Positions 8,151 through 16,076 are shown, numbered from the stretch's first letter. The stretch is 64,000 nucleotides of DNA from Lacinutrix venerupis (GCF_003663945.1 NZ_RCCH01000008.1:1-64000), one strand, 5' to 3'. Made by a program: numbers and translations. The notes: a model not told the origin generated them from the letters alone.

Positions 8151-8565
8151 AAAAGAGTATAAAAAAATAAAATTGAAATTTACTAAAACTAATCATTTTG
8201 AAGTAAAAGCTTCAATTAATGGAGTAAAGGGACTTTTTATATTAGATACTGGAGCTTCAAATAGTTGTATTGGTTTTAAAGATGCAGACTTATTTAATTT
8301 AAAAGCAAAAGCGTCTAGTATTAAAGCTGCTGGAGCAGGAGCAATAGATATGTTAACACAAACAGCATCTAAAAATAAAATTAAAATTGGACGTTGGAAA
8401 TGTAATAATATTACTTTGGTTCTTTTTGATTTAACACACGTAAATACTGCGCTTACTATGCATAATGCTAAACCAGTAAATGGAATTATAGGAGCAGATA
8501 TTCTTAAAAAAGGAAAAGCTATTATAGATTATAATAAGAAATACCTTTATTTAAAGGTACTATAA
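8119..8565 (+). CDS. Retropepsin-like aspartic protease
   Basis: This 148-residue protein has one pepsin/retropepsin lobe. FILDTGASNSCIG carries the catalytic Asp43, and the second hallmark, GIIGADIL, lies at about 123-130. A single lobe means it must dimerise to form an active site, as retroviral proteases do. No signal peptide or membrane segment is seen, so it should act in the cytoplasm. The first 32 nt overlap the end of the CHAT gene in another frame; the next in-frame Met lies after the catalytic Asp, so 8119 is the only workable start. The tight link with a CHAT protease and a response regulator suggests a shared proteolytic signalling path. The substrate is unknown. Confidence 0.87.
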   Translation: MENALWEFLLEKEYKKIKLKFTKTNHFEVKASINGVKGLFILDTGASNSCIGFKDADLFNLKAKASSIKAAGAGAIDMLTQTASKNKIKIGRWKCNNITLVLFDLTHVNTALTMHNAKPVNGIIGADILKKGKAIIDYNKKYLYLKVL

Positions 8566-8618
8566 AGCTATAATTTTCTTACTTTTATTGCAACATATTT
8601 TATAAAACGTCTTATTAC

Positions 8619-9251
8619 ATGAGTACTTCCATTGTTATTGCAGACGATCATCCTTTAATGTTACGTGGTTTAAGTGATTTTTTATCCTCTAAGGGATATA
8701 GCATTTTAGGTAAAGCCGAGGATGGGCAATCTGCATACAACCTTATTATTAAACACAAACCAGATATAGCTATCTTAGATATAAGAATGCCATACCTAAC
8801 AGGTTTAGAGGTTGCAGAGCAGTGTCAAAAGCATAAATTAGATACCAAAGTAATTTTAATTACTTTCGATAATGAAGAGGCTCTTTTCGATAAAGCTAAA
8901 GAGTTTAATGTATATGGATATATATTAAAAGAATTTGCTATTGAAGAAATTGAAATTTGTATTGATCACGTAACCAAAAAAGAAAAATATTTTAGTGAAG
9001 AGATTGCATCTTATTTAAATTCAAAAATTAAATACTCTAATGCGCATATTAAAGAGTTGTTAACTAAAACAGAATTAAAAATTGTTAAACAACTTTCTAA
9101 AAATAAATCTAATCAAGAAATAGCTAACACTTTACAAAGTTCTATTAGGACTATAGAAAAACACAGAAGTAATATTGTAAAAAAATTAAAGCTTCAAAAA
9201 TCTCATAATGCACTTATGTTATGGGCAAATTTAAATAAAGACTTATTTTAG
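8619..9251 (+). CDS. LuxR/NarL-type response regulator
   Basis: This 210-residue protein has a receiver domain (about 1-120) with the acidic pair DD (9-10), phosphate-accepting Asp54 in ILDIRMP and Lys104 in YILKE. A LuxR/NarL helix-turn-helix follows (about 147-203: LTKTELKIVKQLS, NQEIANTLQSSIRTIEKHRSNIVKKL). No histidine kinase gene is adjacent, so it is an orphan or is phosphorylated by a remote kinase. Downstream lie three identical inverted-repeat operators (TACGTA-N4-TACGTA) in front of short transcription units. NarL-type HTH dimers bind inverted repeats of this size, which makes this regulator the likely activator. That assignment is inferred from position and symmetry. Confidence 0.93.
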   Translation: MSTSIVIADDHPLMLRGLSDFLSSKGYSILGKAEDGQSAYNLIIKHKPDIAILDIRMPYLTGLEVAEQCQKHKLDTKVILITFDNEEALFDKAKEFNVYGYILKEFAIEEIEICIDHVTKKEKYFSEEIASYLNSKIKYSNAHIKELLTKTELKIVKQLSKNKSNQEIANTLQSSIRTIEKHRSNIVKKLKLQKSHNALMLWANLNKDLF

Positions 9252-9389
9252 TTATATTATAAAATAACTTATTTAGCGTTTTTTTACGTTTTCAAAATGT
9301 CTAGTTATAAATTTTAAAAAGCACTTAAAGGTCATTTTTTATAGTAATAGTAAGGCATAACAAGATTTTTGTTTTAAATGTTGTGTCTA

Positions 9390-9442
9390 AAAAAATACGT
9401 AGTTATACGTATTTTTTATATCATATATTCACTTTATCTTTA
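9390..9442 (+). promoter_or_regulatory. Operator and promoter of tandem unit 1
   Basis: The inverted repeat TACGTA-GTTA-TACGTA occupies 9396-9411 and is extended by an A-run and a T-run. After 23 nt comes TATCTTTA (9435-9442), close to the Bacteroidota -7 box TAnnTTTG. No TTTG -33 box is present, which suggests an activator-dependent promoter. The operator centre is about 45 nt upstream of the expected start, suited to activation by a bound LuxR-type dimer. Confidence 0.68.
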
Positions 9443-9448
9443 TATTGC

Positions 9449-9516
9449 TATTAATCAATTTAAAGAGGAACCTAAAAGCTCTACATTATATTATAATGTA
9501 GAGCTTCTCTTTTTTT
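9449..9516 (+). ncRNA. Putative small RNA, tandem unit 1
   Basis: The expected transcript is about 68 nt, starting near GCTATTAATCA, a sequence shared with unit 2. It carries a purine-rich AAAGAGGAACC stretch and ends in a long hairpin (9476-9506, arms AAGCTCTACATTATA and its complement), then CTC and seven Ts. There is no ORF of useful length. Repetition of the whole operator-promoter-hairpin design in units 2 and 3 supports a real gene. The purine-rich stretch could pair with ribosome-binding regions of targets, but this is speculation. Confidence 0.6.
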
Positions 9517-9590
9517 AAAAGAATGCTTAAAATAACACATAGTATTGTAAACAAAGCTTTTATATTATTTGAGTAAATTTAAATTACACT

Positions 9591-9643
9591 AAAAAATACG
9601 TAGTTCTACGTATTTTTTATATCATATATTCAAGTTATCTTTA
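9591..9643 (+). promoter_or_regulatory. Operator and promoter of tandem unit 2
   Basis: TACGTA-GTTC-TACGTA at 9597-9612, then exactly 23 nt to TATCTTTA at 9636-9643. The stretch from the operator through TTTTTTATATCATATATTCA is nearly identical to unit 1, showing a recent duplication. Confidence 0.68.
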
Positions 9644-9649
9644 CAGTGC

Positions 9650-9720
9650 TATTAATCAATCATATCAATAGGAGAAGCAAATGCTCTACATTTTAACCGG
9701 ATGTAGAGCTTCTCTTTTTT
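9650..9720 (+). ncRNA. Putative small RNA, tandem unit 2
   Basis: About 71 nt, from GCTATTAATCA to a terminator. It contains AATAGGAGAAGC and a hairpin with 9-bp arms GCTCTACAT (9683-9691) and ATGTAGAGC (9701-9709), followed by TTCTC and a T-run. The lower stem sequence is the same as in unit 1 while the loop differs (TTTAACCGG here), so the stem is conserved and the loop is free to vary. Confidence 0.6.
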
Positions 9721-9902
9721 ATAGCGATATTTAATTACATTTCTCTAAAACTAAATTTAAAACTGTATAAGAGATTTTCTTAAATCTGCGTTTTTAATAT
9801 AGATTTATAATTGGTAATCCAATTTTTAAGGCTTCCATATTATTTATTAGTATTATGTATAACAGGCGATTTCAGCGTTTTTAAACACTTATTTTAAGCC
9901 AA

Positions 9903-9955
9903 ACAAATTACGTAGTTCTACGTATTTTATTTATCGTTAATTCAAGGTATCTTTA
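9903..9955 (+). promoter_or_regulatory. Operator and promoter of tandem unit 3
   Basis: TACGTA-GTTC-TACGTA at 9909-9924 and TATCTTTA at 9948-9955, again with a 23-nt gap. The spacer sequence has diverged from units 1 and 2, while operator, spacing, -7 box and the following ATATTGCTATTAAT are kept. That is the pattern expected of selected sites. Confidence 0.68.
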
Positions 9956-9961
9956 TATTGC

Positions 9962-10031
9962 TATTAATTAGTTTTTAAGGGAAAATTAATTTTTTAAGAA
10001 AACTCTGTATTGTAATGGTACAGAGTTTTTA
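9962..10031 (+). ncRNA. Putative small RNA or leader, tandem unit 3
   Basis: The most diverged copy. It has TTTTTAAGGGAAAA in place of the GGAG-like stretch and a hairpin with arms AACTCTGTA (10001-10009) and TACAGAGTT (10019-10027), then a short T-run. The terminator is weaker than in units 1 and 2, and a 31-codon ORF follows 19 nt on, so read-through into that ORF is likely. It may therefore act as an attenuated leader as well as a small RNA. Confidence 0.5.
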
Positions 10032-10049
10032 AATAAAAATCAACCGTAT

Positions 10050-10145
10050 ATGGAAAAGATAGAAAACAAAAACTTTATAACTGGAATTATTATACTTTCA
10101 GTAGTTGTTATTATTCTAAATGTGTTTTTAGCTTTTATAAATTAA
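10050..10145 (+). CDS. 31-residue putative membrane peptide
   Basis: ATG at 10050 opens 31 codons ending in TAA at 10143-10145. The peptide starts MEKIENKNF and continues as one hydrophobic helix (TGIIILSVVVIILNVFLAF), ending in IN. It follows tandem unit 3 and is closed by a strong terminator, so it sits inside a defined transcription unit. This is a second one-helix micro-peptide in the locus, like the ORF at 3353. No family is recognised. Confidence 0.5.
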   Translation: MEKIENKNFITGIIILSVVVIILNVFLAFIN

Positions 10146-10167
10146 AGTTATTAAGAAAGTTTTAAAA

Positions 10168-10199
10168 CAAAAAAGCTCCTTTTATAAGGAGCTTTTTTA
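10168..10199. terminator. Bidirectional intrinsic terminator
   Basis: AAAAAGCTCCTT and AAGGAGCTTTTT arms around a TTAT-type loop, with an A-run before and a T-run after. It ends the plus-strand peptide unit and the convergent zinc metallopeptidase gene. Confidence 0.9.
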
Positions 10200-10217
10200 A
10201 TTATTCTTAATTTTTAA

Positions 10218-10934
10218 TTAATCTCTACTACCGCCAAATATGCGTAAAGCAAAATATAAAAGAGAAGCAATTGCACCAAGTGCTGCAACTAAATAAGTTC
10301 TTGCAGCCCATTTTAAAGCATCTTCAGAACCTTTATATTCATCTGGAGTAACTATGTTTTTGTTTTTTAACCAAGCTAATGCACGATTACTAGCATCGTA
10401 CTCTACAGGTAATGTAATAACACTAAAAAGTGTTGCAAAACCCATCATAATTAATCCGGCAATAGCAATATATTTTCCGGTTACTCCCATAGCTTCACTA
10501 GCCATTAATGCTATACCTCCAAAAATTACCCATTGAGAAATACTAGATGTAAATTGTACAACCGGTACTAATTTAGATCGCATAGTTAAATATTTATATG
10601 CTGTGGCATTCTGTACAGCATGGCCAACTTCGTGTGCGGCAACAGCAGCAGCCGATGCGTTTCTTTGGTTGTAAACAACTTCACTTAAATTAACTGTTTT
10701 ATTTGTAGGATTATAGTGGTCTGTTAATTGTCCTGGTGTAGATATTACTTGTACATCTCTAATACCATGGTCTGCCAACATTTTAGTTGCAATTTCTGCA
10801 CCACTCATTCCATTTCGTAAATGTACTTTAGAGTATTTAGCAAATTTTCTTTTTAATTGGTTACTAACTAACCAACTTACTACCGATATTAATCCGATAA
10901 TAATATAATAACCCATATAACTTGATCCCATCAT
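10218..10934 (-). CDS. Membrane zinc metallopeptidase (YugP type)
   Basis: This 238-residue protein has an N-terminal membrane segment (about 5-23), the zinc motif HEVGH (about 101-105, in AAHEVGHAVQ) and two or three further hydrophobic segments at about 125-190 and 210-230. This is the pattern of the YugP-type membrane peptidase family: a short integral-membrane metalloprotease with the HExxH helix near the membrane. Substrates in Bacteroidota are not established. The gene stands alone between a convergent terminator and a small exported protein gene. The gap of 74 nt upstream should hold its promoter, but no consensus box stands out. Confidence 0.88.
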   Translation of the reverse strand: MMGSSYMGYYIIIGLISVVSWLVSNQLKRKFAKYSKVHLRNGMSGAEIATKMLADHGIRDVQVISTPGQLTDHYNPTNKTVNLSEVVYNQRNASAAAVAAHEVGHAVQNATAYKYLTMRSKLVPVVQFTSSISQWVIFGGIALMASEAMGVTGKYIAIAGLIMMGFATLFSVITLPVEYDASNRALAWLKNKNIVTPDEYKGSEDALKWAARTYLVAALGAIASLLYFALRIFGGSRD

Positions 10935-11008
10935 AATTTTAATATTTTAAATATGGTTTAAATATAACAAAAAGTAAGCCATTTTTAATGGAAGAAAATT
11001 TGTCTGTT

Positions 11009-11524
11009 TTATTGTTTTAAAAGCTTTGCTTTTTGTGTCACAGTAACAGGATAGCTAATAACCTCGGTGTTATCTTCGGTTGCTTTTGTTGTAGTTTTTG
11101 CATCTTTACCAGAAAACACAATTTCAAAAGTCATATAGTCGTTATAAAAAGCTTCTGTAGTCATTAGTAAATTACCTTGTACTTCAAAAACATTATAAAG
11201 TACATTGTCTACGAGTTTCGCGCCTAAAATTATACCATTATTTTCATCTATAATATATTCACCTTTATCTTTGTCGACAGTTTTTAAAGTATAATTTCTA
11301 TCGTTTCTTTCACCATTAAAAATATATACAATTTTGTAATTATAAATTTCAGCAGAATCTGTTGCTGTTAAATGAAATTCCATACCAATACTTTGTTTAC
11401 CTTTTGCATTGGTAATATTTAAATCGCCTTTATAAATTCCGAAATAATCTTCAGGAAAATTTTTTTCTTGCGCTTCCGCAGAAAAACTAATTATTAGAAA
11501 TAAAATAGGAATAATAAATTTCAT
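11009..11524 (-). CDS. Exported protein of unknown function
   Basis: This 171-residue protein has a signal peptide (about 1-18, ending SFSAEAQ). The mature part begins with a YFGIYKGDL motif and runs as regularly spaced strands (MEFHLTATDSAEIYNYKIVY, YIIDENNGIILGAKLV, NVFEVQGNLLMTTEAFY), which suggests a small beta-barrel or lipocalin-like fold. No catalytic motif is visible. It lies 44 nt downstream of the next gene on the same strand and could share its transcript with leuS. Confidence 0.7.
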   Translation of the reverse strand: MKFIIPILFLIISFSAEAQEKNFPEDYFGIYKGDLNITNAKGKQSIGMEFHLTATDSAEIYNYKIVYIFNGERNDRNYTLKTVDKDKGEYIIDENNGIILGAKLVDNVLYNVFEVQGNLLMTTEAFYNDYMTFEIVFSGKDAKTTTKATEDNTEVISYPVTVTQKAKLLKQ

Positions 11525-11568
11525 GAGTTTTGTTTACTAAAATATAAAAAACAGTTGAGCTAAACTTA

Positions 11569-11943
11569 TTATTCTTCTATTTGCATAACCTTTACGGCAA
11601 TGTTGTTTTCAAAAACTATAATAAGTTTAGCTTCTTTTAATTCTGAAAAACTTGTAGGTTTTCCTAAACGATAAATAAAGTGATCTTTACCTTCTGTTAT
11701 TTCATATTGTGCTTTACCAAGTAATAAAACAATGTCCTGTTTTGTTTTACCAATAAGTATTTTATTTTCAATAATATCATCAGCCATTTTATAACGCATT
11801 CTTGGTTGCGTTTTCCATTGCTCGACATTAAAGCGCTCCTCAAAAAACCATATTAATGTTGTAGCTAATACAAATGAAAAAAAGAAAACCATGCCAATTT
11901 TATCGGCACGTTTAATTTTTAAATTTGTTAGTTTACCCAACAA
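11569..11943 (-). CDS. Single-pass membrane protein with BamE/SmpA-like domain
   Basis: This 124-residue protein has one membrane segment at about 16-33, with the remainder outside. The C-terminal part (about 58-124) begins IENKILIGKTKQDIVLLLGKAQ and then has two or three strands. A short helix with an (I/L)xGxTxxxVxxLLG pattern resembles BamE/SmpA-type folds, which mediate protein contacts at the outer membrane, but the match is by eye only. The start overlaps the leuS stop codon region by 11 nt, so it is translated together with leuS. Confidence 0.62.
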   Translation of the reverse strand: MLGKLTNLKIKRADKIGMVFFFSFVLATTLIWFFEERFNVEQWKTQPRMRYKMADDIIENKILIGKTKQDIVLLLGKAQYEITEGKDHFIYRLGKPTSFSELKEAKLIIVFENNIAVKVMQIEE

Positions 11944-14761
11944 TGTTAACTATTTTTCCTGGCACAACAATTACTTTTTTAGGTTCACGGCCATCTAATT
12001 GAGCAATTGTTTTTTCGTGAGCCATTACAGTTTTTTCAATATCGTCTTTACTCATATCCATAGGCAACTCTAACGTAAAACGCATTTTGCCATTAAAAGA
12101 TATTGGATAGTTTTTACTGCTTTCTACTAAGTGACTCGCATTAAACTCTGGAAAAGCAACTGTAGAAATAGAATTATTATAGCCTAATTGGCTATATAAT
12201 TCTTCAGCAATATGTGGCGCGTAAGGTGAAATTAAAACCAATAATGGTTCTAATATTTCTTTACTTGTACATTTTTGTGCACCAAGTTCGTTTACAGCAA
12301 TCATAAAAGTAGAAACCGAAGTATTAAAAGAGAAATTCTCGATATCTTCCTGTACTTTCTTTATGGTTTTATGTAGCGTTTTTAAGTTGTCTTTTGTTGG
12401 CGCTGCATCGTTTACTTTTAAACCATTATCGTCTACATATAATTTCCATAGTTTCTTTAAGAAATTATGCACTCCAGTAATACCAGCAGTATTCCATGGT
12501 TTGTATTGCTCTAATGGTCCTAAAAACATTTCGTAAAGTCTTAAACTATCTGCTCCATAATCTTCGCAAATTGCATCAGGACTAACCACATTGTATTTAG
12601 ATTTCGACATTTTTTCTACATCTCTTCCAACTTTATATACACCATTTTCTAAAATAAATTCTGCATCTTTATAATCTGCTCCAAATTCTGCATCATTTTT
12701 TAAACTTTCAATATCTAACTCATCAGATGCGTTAATATATTTTACTTTTACATGAATTGGTAATACATTTTTTCCTTCAATTAAACCTTTTGATAAGTAG
12801 TTATTAGTATTTTCCTCTCTATAAACAAAAGCGCTAGTACCAAGAATCATTCCTTGGTTTATTAACTTTTTAAAAGGTTCTTCAACATTTACAAAGCCTC
12901 TATCTTTTAACAATTTTACCCAAAAACGAGAATATAATAAATGTCCTGTTGCGTGTTCTGCACCACCAATATATAAATCTACATTTTCCCAATATTTTAG
13001 TGCGTCTTCACTTGCAAAAACATCGCCTCTATTTGCGGCTTCTTCCATATAACGGAAAAAATACCAAGAGCTTCCTGCCCAACCTGGCATGGTGTTTAAT
13101 TCTAACGGAAAAACGGTTTCATTATCGATATTATCGTTTTCAACTACTTGATTTTTATTTGTATCCCAAGCCCAAACATTGGCACGACCTAAAGGTGGCT
13201 CGCCTTCTTCGGTTGGTAAATATTTTTCTACTTCTGGCAGTGTAATTGGTAAATGTGCTTTATCAATCATTTGCGGCATACCATTTACATAATACACTGG
13301 AAACGGTTCTCCCCAATAACGTTGTCTTGAGAAAACGGCATCGCGCAATCTATAATTGGTTTTACCTTCGCCTTGCCCTAATTGTTCTAACTCATAAATG
13401 GCACGCTTGCTTGCTTTTTTATAATTCATGCCGTTTAAAAAATCGCTATTTGCAATTTTAACGCCATCTTTTCCTGTAAAAGCTTCTTCGCTAATATCTA
13501 CATTATCAAAAATATTAGGAATTTCTATATTAAAATGTTTAGCAAAGTCGTAATCACGTTGGTCTCCACAAGGAACTGCCATTACAGCACCTGTACCGTA
13601 ACTTGCTAACACATAATCACCAATCCAGATTGGAATTGGCTCTTTAGAAAATGGATGCTCGGCATAAGCTCCTGTAAATACTCCAGAAATGGTTTTTACA
13701 TCTGCCATACGATCGCGTTCGCTTCGTTTTGCAGTTTTTTCTATATAAGCTTCTACTTCTGCTTTTTGTTTTGATGTTGTAATTTGTGAAACTAGTTCGT
13801 GTTCTGGTGCCAACGTCATGAAACTAACTCCAAAAATAGTATCTGGTCTTGTGGTAAAAACCTCGATTGTTTCTTGGTGATTATTTACATTAAATGTAAC
13901 GCTTGCTCCTACAGATTTTCCTATCCAGTTACGTTGTGTTTCTTTTAAAGAATCTGTCCAATCTATATCTTCTAAGCCTTGTAATAAACGCTCTGCGTAT
14001 GCAGAAATACGCATGCTCCATTGCGTCATTTTTTTACGTACAACAGGATGCCCACCACGTTCTGAAACGCCGTTTACAATTTCGTCGTTTGCTAAAACGG
14101 TTCCTAAAACTGGACACCAATTTACTTCGGTTTCAGCTAAGTATGTTAATCTATATTTTAATAGTATTTCTTGTTGTTTTATTTCTGAAAAACTATTCCA
14201 TTCTTCAGCTGTAAATTCTTCTACATCATCATCGCAAGCAACATTAGCATCTTTATTTCCGTTAACTTTAAAAACATATATTAATTCGTTTATATGCTTT
14301 GCTTTATTGTTATTATTGCAATAATACGATTCAAATAATTGAATAAATATCCATTGTGTCCATTTATAATATTCTGGATTAGATGTTCTTACTTCTCTAG
14401 ACCAATCAAAAGAAAAGCCTATTTGATCTAGCTGACGACGATATGTTTTTATATTAGTTTTTGTAGTTACTGCAGGATGTTGCCCAGTTTGTATAGCGTA
14501 TTGTTCTGCAGGTAAACCAAAACTATCATAACCTTGCGGATGCAATACATTAAAACCTCTATGGCGTTTGTAACGTGCATAAATATCGCTGGCAATATAA
14601 CCTAACGGATGCCCAACGTGTAAGCCTGCGCCAGATGGGTAAGGAAACATATCGAGTACGTAGTATTTAGGTTTATCGCTAGTATTAGAGGCTTTAAATG
14701 TTTGATTTTCTGACCAATATTTTTGCCACTTTTTCTCAATTTTATTAAAATCGTATTGCAT
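11933..14761 (-). CDS. leuS: Leucine-tRNA ligase
   Basis: This 942-residue class I synthetase charges tRNA-Leu with leucine. The HIGH-type motif is HVGH (48-51, in PSGAGLHVGHPLGY) and the KMSKS loop is near residue 715 (EKMSKSKYN). The editing (CP1) domain lies between about 230 and 430, with TTRPDTIFG and GTGAVMAVP as in the hydrolytic site. A Bacteroidota-type insert of about 50 residues (about 150-205, rich in Asp, Glu and Lys) lies before the Trp/Cys-containing NWCPVLGTVLANDE stretch. Length and order are normal. A promoter with TAAATTTG lies 28 nt ahead of the start. The next gene overlaps by 11 nt. Confidence 0.98.
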   Translation of the reverse strand: MQYDFNKIEKKWQKYWSENQTFKASNTSDKPKYYVLDMFPYPSGAGLHVGHPLGYIASDIYARYKRHRGFNVLHPQGYDSFGLPAEQYAIQTGQHPAVTTKTNIKTYRRQLDQIGFSFDWSREVRTSNPEYYKWTQWIFIQLFESYYCNNNNKAKHINELIYVFKVNGNKDANVACDDDVEEFTAEEWNSFSEIKQQEILLKYRLTYLAETEVNWCPVLGTVLANDEIVNGVSERGGHPVVRKKMTQWSMRISAYAERLLQGLEDIDWTDSLKETQRNWIGKSVGASVTFNVNNHQETIEVFTTRPDTIFGVSFMTLAPEHELVSQITTSKQKAEVEAYIEKTAKRSERDRMADVKTISGVFTGAYAEHPFSKEPIPIWIGDYVLASYGTGAVMAVPCGDQRDYDFAKHFNIEIPNIFDNVDISEEAFTGKDGVKIANSDFLNGMNYKKASKRAIYELEQLGQGEGKTNYRLRDAVFSRQRYWGEPFPVYYVNGMPQMIDKAHLPITLPEVEKYLPTEEGEPPLGRANVWAWDTNKNQVVENDNIDNETVFPLELNTMPGWAGSSWYFFRYMEEAANRGDVFASEDALKYWENVDLYIGGAEHATGHLLYSRFWVKLLKDRGFVNVEEPFKKLINQGMILGTSAFVYREENTNNYLSKGLIEGKNVLPIHVKVKYINASDELDIESLKNDAEFGADYKDAEFILENGVYKVGRDVEKMSKSKYNVVSPDAICEDYGADSLRLYEMFLGPLEQYKPWNTAGITGVHNFLKKLWKLYVDDNGLKVNDAAPTKDNLKTLHKTIKKVQEDIENFSFNTSVSTFMIAVNELGAQKCTSKEILEPLLVLISPYAPHIAEELYSQLGYNNSISTVAFPEFNASHLVESSKNYPISFNGKMRFTLELPMDMSKDDIEKTVMAHEKTIAQLDGREPKKVIVVPGKIVNIVG

Positions 14762-14788
14762 TGTCTTATTTTTCCACTATTTAATGCA

Positions 14789-14819
14789 CAAATTTAAACT
14801 TTCTATAATACTGTTGAAA
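14789..14819 (-). promoter_or_regulatory. leuS promoter (Bacteroidota type)
   Basis: On the minus strand TAAATTTG (14789-14796) matches the -7 box TAnnTTTG, and TTTC (14816-14819) stands 19 nt upstream in place of TTTG. The spacing is exactly that of the family consensus. Confidence 0.6.
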
Positions 14820-14888
14820 GTTTAAGCGTTCTAAAGTTTAGGTAATGAATAACTTTATTATTTTTACATCGTAAACTAAAGTCTTTTT

Positions 14889-15767
14889 ATGAGCTCATCT
14901 TTTGATAAATACCAAAAACGTCGTTTAATATCTTCATACTTTTCAGTTGTTTTAAGTATCGGGTTAGTTTTATTTTTACTAGGTTTATTGGGTCTTTTAG
15001 TACTTAATGCTAAAAAAGTGGCCGATCATTTTAAAGAACAAGTTACAGTTACCATCTTTTTAAAAGATACTGCTAAAGAAGTTGAAATTAAGCAACTTGA
15101 AAAAAGTTTGGCTATGGCCGACTATGTTAAGTCTACCAATTTTGTGTCTAAAGAACAAGCGGCAGAGTTTATGAAAGCCGAAAGTGGTGAAGATTTTATG
15201 GATTTTTTAGGTAGTAATCCTTTAAAAAATTCTATTGATGTAAATTTAAAAGCAGACTTTGTAACCTCTGAGAAATTAGAAGCAATATCTGAAGAAGCTT
15301 TAATTAAGAATTTTGTAGAAGAAGTAAGTTACGATAATGATTTAGTAAACTTAATGAATGACAATGTAAAGAAAATTAGTTTCTGGATATTGTTACTAAG
15401 TGCTTTATTTACTTTAATTGCTGTACTTTTAATTAATAGTTCTATTAGACTGGCTGTTTATTCTAAGCGATTTACTATAAAAACCATGCAAATGGTTGGT
15501 GCCACCAAACGTTTTATTAGAAAACCATTTATTTGGCGAAGTGTAAAGCTTGGGATTATAGGTGCCATTTTAGCTTTAATAGGTATGGCTACTGTTTTAT
15601 ATTATATAGATAAAACGTTCCCTGAATTAGCTTTATTAAATAAGCCTATTTTACTTATTGGCTTATTTGGTTTTATATTTTTACTTGGTATTTTTATTAC
15701 TTGGATTTCTACATTTTTTGCCACGCAGCGTTTTTTAAATTTAAATACAGATAAGCTATATTATTAA
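14889..15767 (+). CDS. ftsX: Cell division protein FtsX
   Basis: This 292-residue permease-like protein has one membrane segment at about 18-40, an extracytoplasmic domain (about 42-165) and three membrane segments at about 168-190, 220-242 and 260-282. This is the FtsX topology. FtsX pairs with the ATPase FtsE to control peptidoglycan hydrolases at the septum. The motif LINSSIRLAVYSKRFTIKTM, with GAT after it (MVGATKRFIRKPF), is the conserved FtsX loop. ftsE is not nearby, as is common in Bacteroidota. Downstream genes on the same strand include DUF3098 and uppP, a conserved envelope neighbourhood. Confidence 0.95.
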   Translation: MSSSFDKYQKRRLISSYFSVVLSIGLVLFLLGLLGLLVLNAKKVADHFKEQVTVTIFLKDTAKEVEIKQLEKSLAMADYVKSTNFVSKEQAAEFMKAESGEDFMDFLGSNPLKNSIDVNLKADFVTSEKLEAISEEALIKNFVEEVSYDNDLVNLMNDNVKKISFWILLLSALFTLIAVLLINSSIRLAVYSKRFTIKTMQMVGATKRFIRKPFIWRSVKLGIIGAILALIGMATVLYYIDKTFPELALLNKPILLIGLFGFIFLLGIFITWISTFFATQRFLNLNTDKLYY

Positions 15768-15928
15768 AGTATAGTTTTCTTAGCACTCAATTTATATAAT
15801 TTTAAGTTTAACATTCTTTAACTTAATCCTTAACAATATTTAATAAAGTTCAAGGTTATATTTACATAATCAAAAAACCAAGATACTGACTATACCAATA
15901 CTTTTTATTCATCATTAAAACTTAAATT

Positions 15929-16072
15929 ATGAAACGAATAACATTTGTATTTATAGGTATTGTTGCGATAACTGCATTAACTGTGCTGTCGAAAAAAAAA
16001 ATAGAAAACAAGTCTATTAAAATTGTAAAAGTAAACACGAATAAGCACTATATTAAAGGTATATACGACTAG
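15929..16072 (+). CDS. 47-residue exported or membrane peptide
   Basis: ATG at 15929 gives 47 codons to TAG at 16070-16072. The N-terminus MKRITFVFIGIVAITALTVLS is a typical signal or anchor segment, followed by a Lys-rich tail (KKKIENKSIKIVKVN) ending in YD. It fills most of an otherwise empty 309-nt gap between ftsX and the next gene, which starts 4 nt later, so the two are probably translated together. No known family. The segment 15768-15928 shows no clear feature. Confidence 0.55.
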   Translation: MKRITFVFIGIVAITALTVLSKKKIENKSIKIVKVNTNKHYIKGIYD

Positions 16073-16076
16073 AATT

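Larger units (their letters stand above)
9390..10031 (+). repeat. Three tandem operator-promoter-hairpin units
   Basis: This gene-poor stretch after the response regulator (9252-10049) holds three direct copies with operators starting at 9396, 9597 and 9909. Units are 201 and 312 nt apart. Copies 1 and 2 are almost identical from the A-run before the operator to AATCAAT; copy 3 keeps only the functional-looking parts. The segments 9252-9389 and 9721-9902 show nothing recognisable. Confidence 0.85.

Noticed and set aside
9390-10031. The three repeats read as a CRISPR array
   Set aside because: Only three copies, spaced 201 and 312 nt apart, with conserved promoter and terminator parts and no cas genes in the window.
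12949-14324. Several plus-strand ORFs within leuS
   Set aside because: They are shadows of the leuS coding frame, with composition unlike real proteins of this genome.
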